Source: a virus
Strand: one strand, 5' to 3'
DNA length: 64,000 bases
IMG/VR virus record: IMGVR_UViG_3300011113_000265
Coordinates: 1-64,000 of that record
The notes under the pieces are model-generated. The model was not told where the DNA came from. It searched no databases and worked only from the letters and a program-made list of their open reading frames with translations. How positions within the stretch are numbered: the first letter of the stretch is position 1; the number at the start of each line of letters is the position of its first letter. Position numbers and translations under genes: made by a program. Shown here in pieces: positions 22,886 through 31,701 of this stretch.

Positions 22886-24196
22886 ATGTCATTACAAAAC
22901 GTAAGTAATCACAAACAATTACTCATAGCTAAAAATTTAACACGCAGCACTAATTTAGCAGGTGCTGTAGCTACTCCATCTAATCTTGCTGATGGTGAAG
23001 TAGTAGTTACCGATATAGCTGGTAGAATTTTAGATACTACTACTATATTAGCTGTAGATCAAGTACAAATTGTACAAGGTCAAGGTTCTACTAAACCTTT
23101 AATTAAATCAGCAGCAATTCCTAAAGCTCAAGTTACCGCTAAAACTTTAAAATACACTCCTGCTACTCAGCAAGTATCTACTGTAGGTTATAATGGTACA
23201 ACTGGTGGTATTGTTAATCCTGGTACAGGAACTAATATTATTTTGCGTAACACTTTTAAAACTAACTTCTTCCAATTTAGTGATAAACTAATGGAATCAA
23301 TTGTTGGTTTAAAAGTAACTGCTTTAGATACTACTTCTTCAATTGCTAATACTTTACAAAAAGCTGCAATTCTAGATGTTAGAAGATATGTAAACATTCC
23401 TTTTAAAGTTGAATTGTATTCAGCTCATGCTGGTGCTGCAATTACAGGTGCTCCTACAAGCTTTGGTGTAACCAATGCTAGTACACTTGTTACTTGGACT
23501 GGTGGTACAGATCCTTCTAATATTAATGCTGGTGATTTTGTTAGACTTGGTGGTACTACTACTTCAACTCCTGTTTATAGAGTAGCTTCTGTTGATTTAA
23601 CAAATAATTATCTAATATTAGATGCTCCTTATCAAGCTACAACTGGAACTATTGTAGTAGCAAATGTTGAAGTTATTACTAAAGCTCAAGCTGATAGTAA
23701 TCCAATTGGTATTATCTTTACAGGTCTTCCACAAGCTAAATTTGCTCCAAATATCTTCCGTTATGAAACTTCTAAGTTTGTAACTACTGCAACTAACTTT
23801 GGTACTACTGAAGTAGTTAATGCAGCTACAGTTCCTACTGAAGGTTCTGGTGTATATGAGCAAATTGCTGAACAAGAATTCTTCTTCCAATTGTTTGAAG
23901 GTATGCATGACGCTAACTTGATTCAGGTTCCTCCTGTAACAATGCGTTCTAATGTTGAACTTAGTGGTCAGTATTCAATTATGGATCTTGAGTTCCAAAC
24001 TCAATCTGGCACTATGAGTTTTATCAATAATCCAATTGCTCGTAAACAAGTTAGAATTGCTGGTAACACTAATGGTGGTATTGCTGCTGGTAAACAATTT
24101 AACACAGTAACTGGTGTTTCTGGTTCAAATGGTACAGGTATTCGTGAAGTACTTGCTTTATTTTGTTCTCCTGCACCTGCTGCATTTGCTGTATAA
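22886..24196 (+). CDS. Virion structural protein, head accessory or decoration type (436 aa)
   Basis: Begins MSLQNVSNHKQLLIAKNLTR and is rich in Thr, Ala, Asn and Gln, with long beta regions (AVDQVQIVQGQGSTKPLIKS, DFVRLGGTTTSTPVYRVASV) and few charges, typical of exposed capsid proteins. It uses some CGT arginine codons, like the capsid gene, hinting at high expression. A strong terminator follows. It could be an auxiliary capsid protein such as phiCrAss001 gp36; that match is by position only. Confidence 0.55.
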   Translation: MSLQNVSNHKQLLIAKNLTRSTNLAGAVATPSNLADGEVVVTDIAGRILDTTTILAVDQVQIVQGQGSTKPLIKSAAIPKAQVTAKTLKYTPATQQVSTVGYNGTTGGIVNPGTGTNIILRNTFKTNFFQFSDKLMESIVGLKVTALDTTSSIANTLQKAAILDVRRYVNIPFKVELYSAHAGAAITGAPTSFGVTNASTLVTWTGGTDPSNINAGDFVRLGGTTTSTPVYRVASVDLTNNYLILDAPYQATTGTIVVANVEVITKAQADSNPIGIIFTGLPQAKFAPNIFRYETSKFVTTATNFGTTEVVNAATVPTEGSGVYEQIAEQEFFFQLFEGMHDANLIQVPPVTMRSNVELSGQYSIMDLEFQTQSGTMSFINNPIARKQVRIAGNTNGGIAAGKQFNTVTGVSGSNGTGIREVLALFCSPAPAAFAV

Positions 24197-24217
24197 TAAC
24201 AACTTTTAAACTTTAAT

Positions 24218-24254
24218 AAAAAGGCTATGGCTAGTTATAGCTGTAGCCTTTTTT
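24218..24254 (+). terminator. Terminator after the 436-aa virion gene
   Basis: AAAAAGGCTA (24218-24227) pairs with TAGCCTTTTT (24244-24253), with a further inner GCTA/TAGC pair, and runs into a T-tract. Because both flanks are A and T runs, it could terminate in either direction. Confidence 0.85.
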
Positions 24255-24268
24255 AATATAATCAATCC

Positions 24269-24838
24269 ATGGCTTTACAATTAAATATAAATATAACTGA
24301 ATATATTAATCAAGAATGGTTAACTTTTAAAGAGTTAACTGGTCTATACTCTTTAGCTAATACAACTGGTTGGGGTACTCCTAATCCAGCTACTGGTTCA
24401 GCTACTGCAGCAACTTTAGAAATGCAAGATATTAATGGTAACAGTTTAGGAATAGTTGATGTTTTTACTTACTTTCCTACCTCTGATACTAATTTTGAGT
24501 TAAATATACTAGCAAGTGATTTTAATGGTAACACAACTAAGTTTAATGATGGTGTATATCAATTTATTTATAGAGTAGTTACTCCAACTGGTAACTATGA
24601 AAAACGTATTTGGATAGTATTTAAATGTGCTGCTGAGTGTAAAATGCAAAACTTATTATTAAAGCTTGTACAAGACTTTTGTGATACTTGTGAAGATGAT
24701 GGTAGTGTATTAAAATATACTCAAGCTAGAATGATTTTAGATGCTGCTGAGAGTGCTGCTCAATGTGGAGATATTATTAGAGCTAATGCTTTAATGGATA
24801 TGTTCAATAGATTAAAGATTGAATATTGCTGCGATTAA
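24269..24838 (+). CDS. Tail or fibre-associated protein (189 aa)
   Basis: The N-terminal 120 residues look like one Ig-like or jelly-roll domain (LTFKELTGLYSLANTTGWGT, VYQFIYRVVTPTGNYEKRIW). The C-terminal 65 residues are helical with seven cysteines (KCAAECKMQNLLLKLVQDF then CDTCEDDG, QCGD and YCCD), which may form disulfides or a metal site. Similar cysteine-bearing C-termini occur in fibre-region proteins of crAss-like phages. It precedes the homing endonuclease and fibres; it may anchor fibres to the virion. Confidence 0.55.
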   Translation: MALQLNINITEYINQEWLTFKELTGLYSLANTTGWGTPNPATGSATAATLEMQDINGNSLGIVDVFTYFPTSDTNFELNILASDFNGNTTKFNDGVYQFIYRVVTPTGNYEKRIWIVFKCAAECKMQNLLLKLVQDFCDTCEDDGSVLKYTQARMILDAAESAAQCGDIIRANALMDMFNRLKIEYCCD

Positions 24839-24839
24839 T

Positions 24840-25469
24840 ATGGAAAAAGAAAATAAATATTACTTATATAGACATATAAGATTAGATAAAAACGAGCCTT
24901 TTTATATAGGAATTGGTACTAAGGAATATAAAAATCCTAAAACACATGAACTTGAATATAGAAGAGCATTTAGAAAATATAATAGAAGTAAACATTGGAC
25001 TAACATTATAAAATTAACAGCTTATAAAGTAGAAATTTTATTTGAATCTAATGATTATAATATTATAAAAAATAAAGAAATAGAATTTATAAAACTTTAT
25101 GGTAGGAAGGATCTTGACTTAGGTACTTTAGTAAATTTTACAGATGGTGGAGATGGTTTTCATAAGATTATAACAGCGGAACAAAAAGTAAGAATATCTA
25201 AAAGTTTAAAAGAATACTATAGTAAAAATACAGTATCACAAGAAACTAGAAAAAAATTAAGTAACTTACATAAAAATAATGTAGGAAGTTCTAAAACAAG
25301 ATTTAAAAAAGGCGATAAACCTAAAAGCAGTAAAAAAATATTAGATTTAAATACAAATATAGAATATCAATCTATTTCTGAATATTGTAGAATTTTTAAT
25401 ATACCAATGACTAGTTTTTGCAGAAATATAAATAAATATAACATTTTAATATTAGAAAATAATGTGTAA
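24840..25469 (+). CDS. Free-standing GIY-YIG homing endonuclease (209 aa)
   Basis: Residues 7-26 (YYLYRH...FYIGIG) are the GIY-YIG core strands; R41/R42 and E80 fit the catalytic Arg and Glu, and LVNFTDGGDGFH is the conserved turn seen in SegA-like enzymes. Residues about 115-155 hold NUMOD3-type DNA-binding repeats (VRISKSLKEYYSKN and TRKKLSNLHKNN), and 170-200 a NUMOD1-like helix-turn-helix (ILDLNTNIEYQSISEYCRIF). The ATG at 24840 follows the previous stop by one base; an upstream TTG in frame is less likely. Codons are AT-richer than its neighbours'. It is a mobile gene that cuts DNA lacking it, inserted between structural genes. Confidence 0.85.
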   Translation: MEKENKYYLYRHIRLDKNEPFYIGIGTKEYKNPKTHELEYRRAFRKYNRSKHWTNIIKLTAYKVEILFESNDYNIIKNKEIEFIKLYGRKDLDLGTLVNFTDGGDGFHKIITAEQKVRISKSLKEYYSKNTVSQETRKKLSNLHKNNVGSSKTRFKKGDKPKSSKKILDLNTNIEYQSISEYCRIFNIPMTSFCRNINKYNILILENNV

Positions 25470-26451
25470 CGGATGCGATGAAATTATAAACGTAGGCTCT
25501 CAAGGTTTCAATGGTTGGACACCTGTACTTGGATTATATGAAGGTACATGCGATGGGGATCCTGTAACAGTTTTACAAATAATTAGTTTTACTGGAGGAT
25601 CTGGAACTAAACCTGATTATCTAGGAAATATAATGACTGACCAGTGGCTTATTGATCATCCTATTTATTTAGGAAGTGCTGGTTTAGTAACTGATATATG
25701 TGAAGCTGTTAATTTACAACCTAGTAATGGTACTAACGGTACTAATGGTAGTAATGGTGAACAAGGACCTCCTGGTGAAGATGGTTGTACTCCTGAAATA
25801 AGTTTTACTGCTAATGTAGGTGAAGAAAGACCTATTGAATGTACTGTAGAAGGTGTAATTGATGGTTGTACTTCTTCTTGGAACATAAACTTTCCTGAAG
25901 AAATTTTTACTAGCACTGCTGTAGTAGATGCTGTAACAGGTAGTGAAACATTTACTACTGCTGTAGAAAATGCTATTGATGGTGTACTTAATGTAACACC
26001 TATATCTGTACCTGTAACTATAAGTACAGGTAGTTCTACTTTATTACAATATGACAGTAGTGGAAATGGTATAGATCCAGCTCCAACTCTTTCATTATAT
26101 ACTACAGCTGGTAATAGTTGGTTTTATTATTATATAATAGGAAATCAAATGACTATTCAGTTTAGATTTATATTATTTAGTAATTATTCAGGTACAATAA
26201 AATTACATGTAAAAATTCCAGCAAATAAAACTTCTTTATTAGGTACTGGAACTCCTATAATGATGAATAGAGCTACTAGTGAATTAAGAGTTCCTCAAAT
26301 AAGTGATGCTTCAGATGTTGGACCAGGATGGTTAAGAATAAACGACAGATATGATAATAGTTCAACATACCGTTTTTGGGTTCCTCAATCTGTAGCACCA
26401 AGCTCTTCACCAATAATTATAGCAGGTACGTATACTTTTTTAATAAATTAA
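25462..26451 (+). CDS. Fibre protein with collagen-like repeat (329 aa)
   Basis: A short Gly-X-Y collagen-like run (NGTNGTNGSNGEQGPPGEDG, around residues 90-109) separates a cysteine-containing N-terminal part (MCNGCDEIINVGSQGFNGWT) from a beta-rich C-terminal part. Collagen-like segments trimerise phage fibres, and the C-terminal jelly-roll-like region (FYYYIIGNQMTIQFRFILF) would form the tip. It overlaps the homing endonuclease by eight bases, so the enzyme's arrival has kept this start coupled. It is likely a receptor-binding or whisker fibre. Confidence 0.7.
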   Translation: MCNGCDEIINVGSQGFNGWTPVLGLYEGTCDGDPVTVLQIISFTGGSGTKPDYLGNIMTDQWLIDHPIYLGSAGLVTDICEAVNLQPSNGTNGTNGSNGEQGPPGEDGCTPEISFTANVGEERPIECTVEGVIDGCTSSWNINFPEEIFTSTAVVDAVTGSETFTTAVENAIDGVLNVTPISVPVTISTGSSTLLQYDSSGNGIDPAPTLSLYTTAGNSWFYYYIIGNQMTIQFRFILFSNYSGTIKLHVKIPANKTSLLGTGTPIMMNRATSELRVPQISDASDVGPGWLRINDRYDNSSTYRFWVPQSVAPSSSPIIIAGTYTFLIN

Positions 26452-26452
26452 T

Positions 26453-27379
26453 ATGGAAATAAATATAAATTTTTCGGGTGCTACTATTAGTTTAACTAAT
26501 GCTATGCAAAGTGTTCCTTTTACAATAACAGGAACAGGTACATTAACTTCTAATTATATAATCACTGCAACAGGTTCTTTTGATGAAGGATCTACATTTA
26601 CTTTTTATTATAAAGGTGTAGTTGATAAAGCTACTTATAATTTTAACATATTAGGTACTAATCTTAGTTCTGCTCAATTAAATAGAGAATCTACAATAGT
26701 AGCTGTTTATAATGGAGTTACTTGGGATGTTAATCTTTATATTAATGCAGTTAATGATAACTGGATAACTTCATCTATAGCTGGTACTTGGCAAAATATA
26801 CCTTATGATGATGGTGATATTATTAACTCTGGTTCAACTACAGGTACTTATACAAATACTACTGGTACTGAAGGTGCTAATTATTTAGGTCAGTGGAAAG
26901 CTTATAAAGCTAATGCTGCTAATTATTCTAATTCAGTTCCTTCAGCTAGAAGGTTAAAATATAGAAAAAACTTAGATGGTACTGTACAAATTATGGGTCA
27001 TTTAAGAAAGCAATTTGCTGTACCTGGAGCTACTACTAGTATTAAATTAGATAATAGTTTATACTCTAATACAATTACATCTCCTGCAGCTATAATTATG
27101 GATACTAAAGTATTGTGGTATTATCAATTACCTAGTCCTATATTAGATTTAGGAAGTAATTTAATACAAACATTACCTTGTGATTTATATGTAGAAGATA
27201 CTACAGCTGATAATAACGATGTGTTTAGCAGTAACGCTAAAATATGGATAGGTCAAGGTACTTTAATAGTTCATAATTCATTTTTAAGTTTATACTCAGC
27301 TGCTACTATTACAGGATTAACAGCTAGTAGAAATTATACTTTATCAGCATTTATTAATGCGTCTTATATAGATCTATAA
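26453..27379 (+). CDS. Fibre or tail-tip protein (308 aa)
   Basis: Starts right after the previous stop. It is rich in Thr, Ser, Asn and Tyr with repeated short beta strands (SVPFTITGTGTLTSNYIITA, DEGSTFTFYYKGVVDKATYN). A RRLKYRKNLDGTVQIMGHL turn near residue 170 and an N-terminal strand-turn region resemble C-terminal domains of other fibres in the cluster. No catalytic residues. It is probably part of the receptor-binding apparatus. Confidence 0.55.
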   Translation: MEININFSGATISLTNAMQSVPFTITGTGTLTSNYIITATGSFDEGSTFTFYYKGVVDKATYNFNILGTNLSSAQLNRESTIVAVYNGVTWDVNLYINAVNDNWITSSIAGTWQNIPYDDGDIINSGSTTGTYTNTTGTEGANYLGQWKAYKANAANYSNSVPSARRLKYRKNLDGTVQIMGHLRKQFAVPGATTSIKLDNSLYSNTITSPAAIIMDTKVLWYYQLPSPILDLGSNLIQTLPCDLYVEDTTADNNDVFSSNAKIWIGQGTLIVHNSFLSLYSAATITGLTASRNYTLSAFINASYIDL

Positions 27380-27380
27380 T

Positions 27381-29417
27381 ATGCAAAGAATTAACTTTAC
27401 AGAATCTATTTTAAATACATTAAAGAAAACAGCTAACTGTTCATTTGCTAATGCTGTATACAAACTTACTATGAAGGCTCAACAAGGTCTTAAATGTGAT
27501 GATTTGTATAAGAAATCTGTGCTTATGAATGATGTTAATAAGATTCTTTGCAATTATAAGTTAGATACTTGTATATCATTTCATCCTGCTTTAGAAGGAG
27601 GAACTAGTACTTGGACATTTGGTCTTGGTAGTTTTACTGGTACAATATCTTATTATCTTAATATAGATGGAGTAAATGTTTTTATTGGAGCAGGTAATTC
27701 TGCTGCAAACATTGTAACTGATATAATTAATAATAGTGATGGTACAGGTGTTACTGCTAGTTTAGATGGCAGTTATATTACAATAACAAGTCCTGTAGGA
27801 TGTTTTGTAAAAAAAGATTTAACTGGAGTTAAGGATCCTGCTGGTGCTATACCAGCTACACCACTAGTATTTTTAGCTAGTAAGTGTCCACAAGAAGAAA
27901 CTTGTGTAGATTATACAGAAGAACAACTTAATTGTATTACTCCACAAGATTTACAAGTATTATATGAGTTTACTCATAAATATAAAGAAACCTTAGCTAA
28001 GTCTACTAAAAAGATATCTAATCCTAGTTCTAATACTAATACAAGTAATTCAAGTGATTGTTGTACTTGGGGTAGTATAGGAGGTAATATAGGTAACCAA
28101 TCTGATTTAGTTACTTATTTAGCTAATATTGAAAAGAATTATATATCTGTTGAAGATGAAGGTACTGAAATAACTAATGATGTTAAAAGTATTAACTTTA
28201 CAGGTGATGTTACTGCTACTGATGATGGTAATGGTAATGTTACTGTAAATGTAACTGGAGGTGGTGGTGCTACGTGGGGAACGATTACAGGAATTTTGAG
28301 TAACCAAACCGATTTAAACACAGCTTTAAATGATAAGGTTGATAAAGTTGCAGGTAAAGGACTTTCAACTGAAGATTACACCAGTGCTGAAAAAACTAAA
28401 TTAGCAGGTATTGAAGCAGGTGCGGAAGTAAACGTTAATGCAGATTGGAATGCAACCAGTGGCGATGCACAAATTTTGAATAAACCAACCATTCCAACTA
28501 CCTTACCACCAAGTGGTACTGCAGGCGGTGATTTATCAGGAACTTATCCTGACCCGACTGTACACCGAATTCACGGAGTAGATTTGCAAAGTGGAACTCC
28601 AAGCGCAGGTGATGTTTGGATTTATGGTGGTGCCCCTGCAAAATGGCAACATCAACTATTAACCAAATCAGATGTAGGACTTGGAAATGTTGATAATACT
28701 TCAGATGTTAATAAACCAATAAGCACAGCTACACAGACAGCATTAAATGCTAAAGAAAACACTATTACTAACCTACCCATCAGCAAGGGTGGAACAAACT
28801 CAACAACCGCACTCAACAATAATAGAGTAATGCGGTCAAGTGGTGGTGCAATAGTTGAAGCCGCAGCCATTACCGCAGCAAGGGCATTGAAGTCCGATGC
28901 AAATGGGTTGCCTGTACATTTTGATACAGCAACAGAGCCATCATTGACAGAGTTAAGCTACGTTAAAGGTGTAACAAGTGCAATCCAAACGCAGTTAACT
29001 AATGTAGGTACATTATCAATCGAATGTGTATCGGGAACAATAACAAGTCCTGCTGATTTAACTACTTATTTTTGGTGCATTGGCGGTACTTTCTTAACGG
29101 CAGCAACGGTATCAACAGGCCAAGGTAGCAGATTTGCGTATGCGTTTGAAATCACAGGAATAACAATAAGAATGACAATGACAACAAATGGTTCGGCAGA
29201 AGATAGTACGTTGTATTTACGCAATATTACCACATCAACATCAACATTGATGGGTACGTTTAAAACAAACGGTAACCTTGCGTACACAAGCATTACAGGT
29301 TTGGCAATCAGTTGCAACACAACAGATGAGTATTGCCTTGAAATGCGCTCACCCAATTGGGCAACTAACCCAATAAATTTACGTTTAACGGCATCATTAT
29401 TTTTAAGAAGAATATAA
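27381..29417 (+). CDS. Chimeric tail fibre (678 aa)
   Basis: The N-terminal 294 residues are in the phage's own AT-rich style and include a helical start, a beta domain and cysteine pairs. From residue about 297 the DNA becomes GC-richer: 31 of 60 bases at 28501-28560 are G or C against 16 of 60 at 29821-29880. A TWGSIGGNIGNQSDL segment at 229 is echoed by TWGTITGILSNQTDL at 298, exactly at the shift. The distal part has fibre motifs (DYTSAEKTKLAGIEAGAEVN; NVDNTSDVNKPIST; LPISKGGTNST) common in phage and prophage fibres. The C-terminus is a beta tip. The head end is probably fixed and the receptor end exchanged. Confidence 0.8.
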   Translation: MQRINFTESILNTLKKTANCSFANAVYKLTMKAQQGLKCDDLYKKSVLMNDVNKILCNYKLDTCISFHPALEGGTSTWTFGLGSFTGTISYYLNIDGVNVFIGAGNSAANIVTDIINNSDGTGVTASLDGSYITITSPVGCFVKKDLTGVKDPAGAIPATPLVFLASKCPQEETCVDYTEEQLNCITPQDLQVLYEFTHKYKETLAKSTKKISNPSSNTNTSNSSDCCTWGSIGGNIGNQSDLVTYLANIEKNYISVEDEGTEITNDVKSINFTGDVTATDDGNGNVTVNVTGGGGATWGTITGILSNQTDLNTALNDKVDKVAGKGLSTEDYTSAEKTKLAGIEAGAEVNVNADWNATSGDAQILNKPTIPTTLPPSGTAGGDLSGTYPDPTVHRIHGVDLQSGTPSAGDVWIYGGAPAKWQHQLLTKSDVGLGNVDNTSDVNKPISTATQTALNAKENTITNLPISKGGTNSTTALNNNRVMRSSGGAIVEAAAITAARALKSDANGLPVHFDTATEPSLTELSYVKGVTSAIQTQLTNVGTLSIECVSGTITSPADLTTYFWCIGGTFLTAATVSTGQGSRFAYAFEITGITIRMTMTTNGSAEDSTLYLRNITTSTSTLMGTFKTNGNLAYTSITGLAISCNTTDEYCLEMRSPNWATNPINLRLTASLFLRRI

Positions 29418-29419
29418 CT

Positions 29420-29746
29420 ATGACAATAACATATAAATTACAAGGTGATGGTCGTAATTCGTGGCTTATCGTAGATAACGAGGACAAGTATATGATGTAC
29501 ACAAGTCCTGCTAATCACTTCCACAATGAAATGATGAAGCAAGTGTTGGAAGACAACAACTACTTGACTATTGGCGAGGTAGCATTGTGGGTAAATGATG
29601 TCGTTTATGGAGCAGAAGCAAAAAATATTATTTTGTGGTGGACATCGACTTGCAAGATGGTTGAGGCTTATGTGATTGCCAACCCAGAAGAAACTGACTG
29701 TGTTCAATTTTTAGCAACCATCCCTAAATATACAAACACAAAATGA
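29420..29746 (+). CDS. Small protein of the imported fibre cassette (108 aa)
   Basis: Shares the GC-richer composition of the preceding fibre tip and starts two bases after it, so it probably arrived with it. The sequence is soluble with aromatic strands (NSWLIVDNEDKYMMYTSPAN, VALWVNDVVYGAEAKNIILW). Small genes just after fibre genes often encode fibre assembly chaperones; that role is inferred from position only. Confidence 0.6.
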   Translation: MTITYKLQGDGRNSWLIVDNEDKYMMYTSPANHFHNEMMKQVLEDNNYLTIGEVALWVNDVVYGAEAKNIILWWTSTCKMVEAYVIANPEETDCVQFLATIPKYTNTK

Positions 29747-29761
29747 ACTAAAAAATAACTT

Positions 29762-29998
29762 ATGAAAAAATATTTAACTTTCTTATTTACCAAAAGACCT
29801 TGGGCTGTAGTAGTTAATGCATTTATACTACTATTCTTTACAATAGGATTACCTAGTTATTATGATAACGAATGGGTTGTTACTAATCTATGGGATATAG
29901 AAGGAACAACATCTAAAGTACTATTTAGTTTATTACTTGTTTTAACAGGAATAGCTTGTTTATTACAAGTTAATAGTGAGTTTAAAAATAATAAATGA
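29762..29998 (+). CDS. Small membrane protein (78 aa)
   Basis: Two hydrophobic helices at about residues 16-33 (VVVNAFILLFFTIGLPSYY) and 52-68 (VLFSLLLVLTGIACLLQV), with a basic N-terminus (MKKYLTFLFTKRPW). Composition returns to the phage's usual AT richness here. It opens the lysis cassette and may be a holin-like or accessory protein. It overlaps the next gene through ATGA. Confidence 0.55.
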   Translation: MKKYLTFLFTKRPWAVVVNAFILLFFTIGLPSYYDNEWVVTNLWDIEGTTSKVLFSLLLVLTGIACLLQVNSEFKNNK

Positions 29999-30204
29999 AC
30001 TCAATATTAATATTAATAATTGGTTTACCAATAGCAGTTATACTAGGAGCATATTTAGCAACAAAAAAATTAAATAAAGAACTAAATGAATCACTTAAAA
30101 AAATTGGATATAAGATACTTTGTATTTTTGCTATTTTTAATTTATTTGATAACAGCTCTAGTGAAGTGCAGGACAACCAAGAGTCCAACAAAAAGACAGA
30201 TTAA
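29995..30204 (+). CDS. Small membrane protein with N-terminal helix (69 aa)
   Basis: Residues 2-24 (NSILILIIGLPIAVILGAY) form a membrane anchor or signal; the rest is charged, with a second mildly hydrophobic patch near 40-50 and a polar tail (DNSSSEVQDNQESNKKTD). An ATGA junction couples it to the preceding gene. It may be a lysis accessory protein; no lipobox. Confidence 0.5.
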   Translation: MNSILILIIGLPIAVILGAYLATKKLNKELNESLKKIGYKILCIFAIFNLFDNSSSEVQDNQESNKKTD

Positions 30205-30227
30205 AAACACTATTAAATGCGTTTATA

Positions 30228-30725
30228 ATGATAACAATATTTATTATACTAAGTTGGATAAGCTACGGAATTATATCTTCTGCTAAAGGAATATATGATG
30301 GTTATTTATGGCATTATTGGTTAGAGTCTTGGTTTAAAAAGATACTAAATAGTAATACATCTCTTAAAGGTATGCAAAATGAAGGTAAGTATTTACACAA
30401 AATTGGTAGTTATTTAACTGCTTTACCCTTACTAATAATACTATTAGGTGCTTTAGCTTTAAACTTTAGTATACTTAAACTATTGTTTTTAGGTATTAGC
30501 TTATCTACAGTTAATCCTTTATTTCATTTAGGGTATATGTTTCATACTAGAAACAAACTAAATAATAAAACCTATACAGATAGTTTTAAATCAACTCACA
30601 CCATATCTGATGGTAATACAGATAAGTTTAAAAAACTAACGGTTAAGCTATTCAATACTTATAAAAAAAGAGTTATTTTTGCAATTATAAGCATAATTAC
30701 ATTATTATTGTCAATCTTTATTTAA
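30228..30725 (+). CDS. Multi-helix membrane protein of the lysis region (165 aa)
   Basis: Four hydrophobic segments: residues about 1-18 (ITIFIILSWISYGIISSA), 60-85 (IGSYLTALPLLIILLGALAL), 86-105 and 145-163 (VIFAIISIITLLLSIFI). The central loop is basic and tyrosine-containing. I recognise no family. It is translated between small membrane proteins and the candidate holin; an accessory lysis or envelope role is likely. Confidence 0.55.
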   Translation: MITIFIILSWISYGIISSAKGIYDGYLWHYWLESWFKKILNSNTSLKGMQNEGKYLHKIGSYLTALPLLIILLGALALNFSILKLLFLGISLSTVNPLFHLGYMFHTRNKLNNKTYTDSFKSTHTISDGNTDKFKKLTVKLFNTYKKRVIFAIISIITLLLSIFI

Positions 30726-30729
30726 AACT

Positions 30730-31062
30730 ATGATACAACACTACCAAGAAGAACTTAAAAATTTTATAGAAGAAGCAGCCAAATTCTTTGGTGTAGCTAC
30801 TATGGGAATATATGGACAATTCATTGTAATGCTAGGAACACTTAGCTTTGTAAGTTATGGAGAAGCTACTTTTTTATCAGATATCCATTCAGGTAATGAT
30901 CTTTTAAAAATCTTTTTAGAATTTATAAACTATGGTGCTAAGTTCTTTACAATGTGTGTAGGTGCTATTACAACTTATAAATTTGTAGAAAGTATTGCTA
31001 TTAAAATTACTAAGTTTATAAAAAGTAAAAAACATGTTAACAACCCAACAGATAATAAGTAA
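30730..31062 (+). CDS. Candidate holin (110 aa)
   Basis: Two membrane helices, residues about 18-42 (FFGVATMGIYGQFIVMLGTL) and 66-88 (YGAKFFTMCVGAITTYKFVE), flanked by an acidic N-terminus and a basic C-terminus (KSKKHVNNPTDNK), as in class II/III holins. Its end overlaps the start of the peptidase gene by 29 bases, a common holin-endolysin arrangement. It would form pores in the inner membrane; assignment is by topology and position. Confidence 0.6.
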   Translation: MIQHYQEELKNFIEEAAKFFGVATMGIYGQFIVMLGTLSFVSYGEATFLSDIHSGNDLLKIFLEFINYGAKFFTMCVGAITTYKFVESIAIKITKFIKSKKHVNNPTDNK

Positions 31063-31501
31063 ATATGGTAAACCAACTCAAAATGGTTCACCTTATTTAG
31101 TTTCAATCAAATTACCTTATCCTATGAGATTAGCTTGGGATAAGAATACTAAAGTAACTACTATGAGATGTCATAGACTAGTAGCTGATAAGTTTCTTGC
31201 TGTATTTAATGATATATTAAGAACTTATGGCTATGCTAAAATAGTAGAATTAGGTATTGATTTATTTGGAGGATGCTTTAATTTTAGAGCTATGAGAGGA
31301 GGTTCTGATTATTCAAGACACTCTTGGGGAATAGCAATAGATTTAGATCCTGAAAGAAATCAATTAAACGAAACTAGTAATACAGCTAGATTTGCTAGAC
31401 CTGAGTACAAACCTATGTTAGAAGCTTTCTATAGAAATGGTTTTATAGGACTAGGACCTGAAAAAAATTATGATTGGATGCACTTTGAAATTAAAGATTA
31501 A
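31034..31501 (+). CDS. M15-family peptidase endolysin (155 aa)
   Basis: Contains SRHSWGIAIDLDPERN, with H96 and D103 as zinc ligands, and DWMHFEIKD with H150, the set that defines M15 D,D- or L,D-peptidases (VanX/VanY-like, M15_4). Such enzymes cut peptide cross-links of peptidoglycan. No signal peptide is present, so it would rely on a holin. The gene overlaps the holin candidate and is followed directly by two further membrane-linked lysis genes. Confidence 0.85.
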   Translation: MLTTQQIISKYGKPTQNGSPYLVSIKLPYPMRLAWDKNTKVTTMRCHRLVADKFLAVFNDILRTYGYAKIVELGIDLFGGCFNFRAMRGGSDYSRHSWGIAIDLDPERNQLNETSNTARFARPEYKPMLEAFYRNGFIGLGPEKNYDWMHFEIKD

Positions 31502-31701
31502 TGGAAATAAAACTTAAACAAAATAACTATATAGTAGTTAAGAATATACTAAGAATATGTAAAGCTGCATTAGGAGCTATTGGTATGACTTTTGTAGTAA
31601 CTGATTACAAATGGACAGGCGTAATTATATTAGTATTAGCTGCTGTTTGTAATGAAAGTTTAGATATAATTAAAGAAACTGAAGAACAACATGAAAATTA
31701 A
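31501..31701 (+). CDS. Small two-helix membrane protein (66 aa)
   Basis: Starts at the last base of the endolysin stop (TAATG). Two short hydrophobic helices, about residues 22-36 (KAALGAIGMTFVVTDY) and 39-54 (TGVIILVLAAVCNESLD), are followed by an acidic tail (EETEEQHEN). It could be an alternative holin or an antiholin. It overlaps the spanin gene by 11 bases. Confidence 0.55.
   Translation: MEIKLKQNNYIVVKNILRICKAALGAIGMTFVVTDYKWTGVIILVLAAVCNESLDIIKETEEQHEN

Noticed and set aside
28119-29356. Minus-strand frames opposite the fibre gene
   Set aside because: They are shadows of the Thr/Val-rich plus-strand gene, lack starts with context and have low-complexity products.
30086-30286. Embedded 66-codon frame with a hydrophobic stretch ending in Cys, possible outer-membrane spanin
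   Set aside because: The residue before the Cys is Lys, so there is no lipobox, and the frame overlaps two better-placed genes. The lipoprotein at 31691 explains the spanin role.
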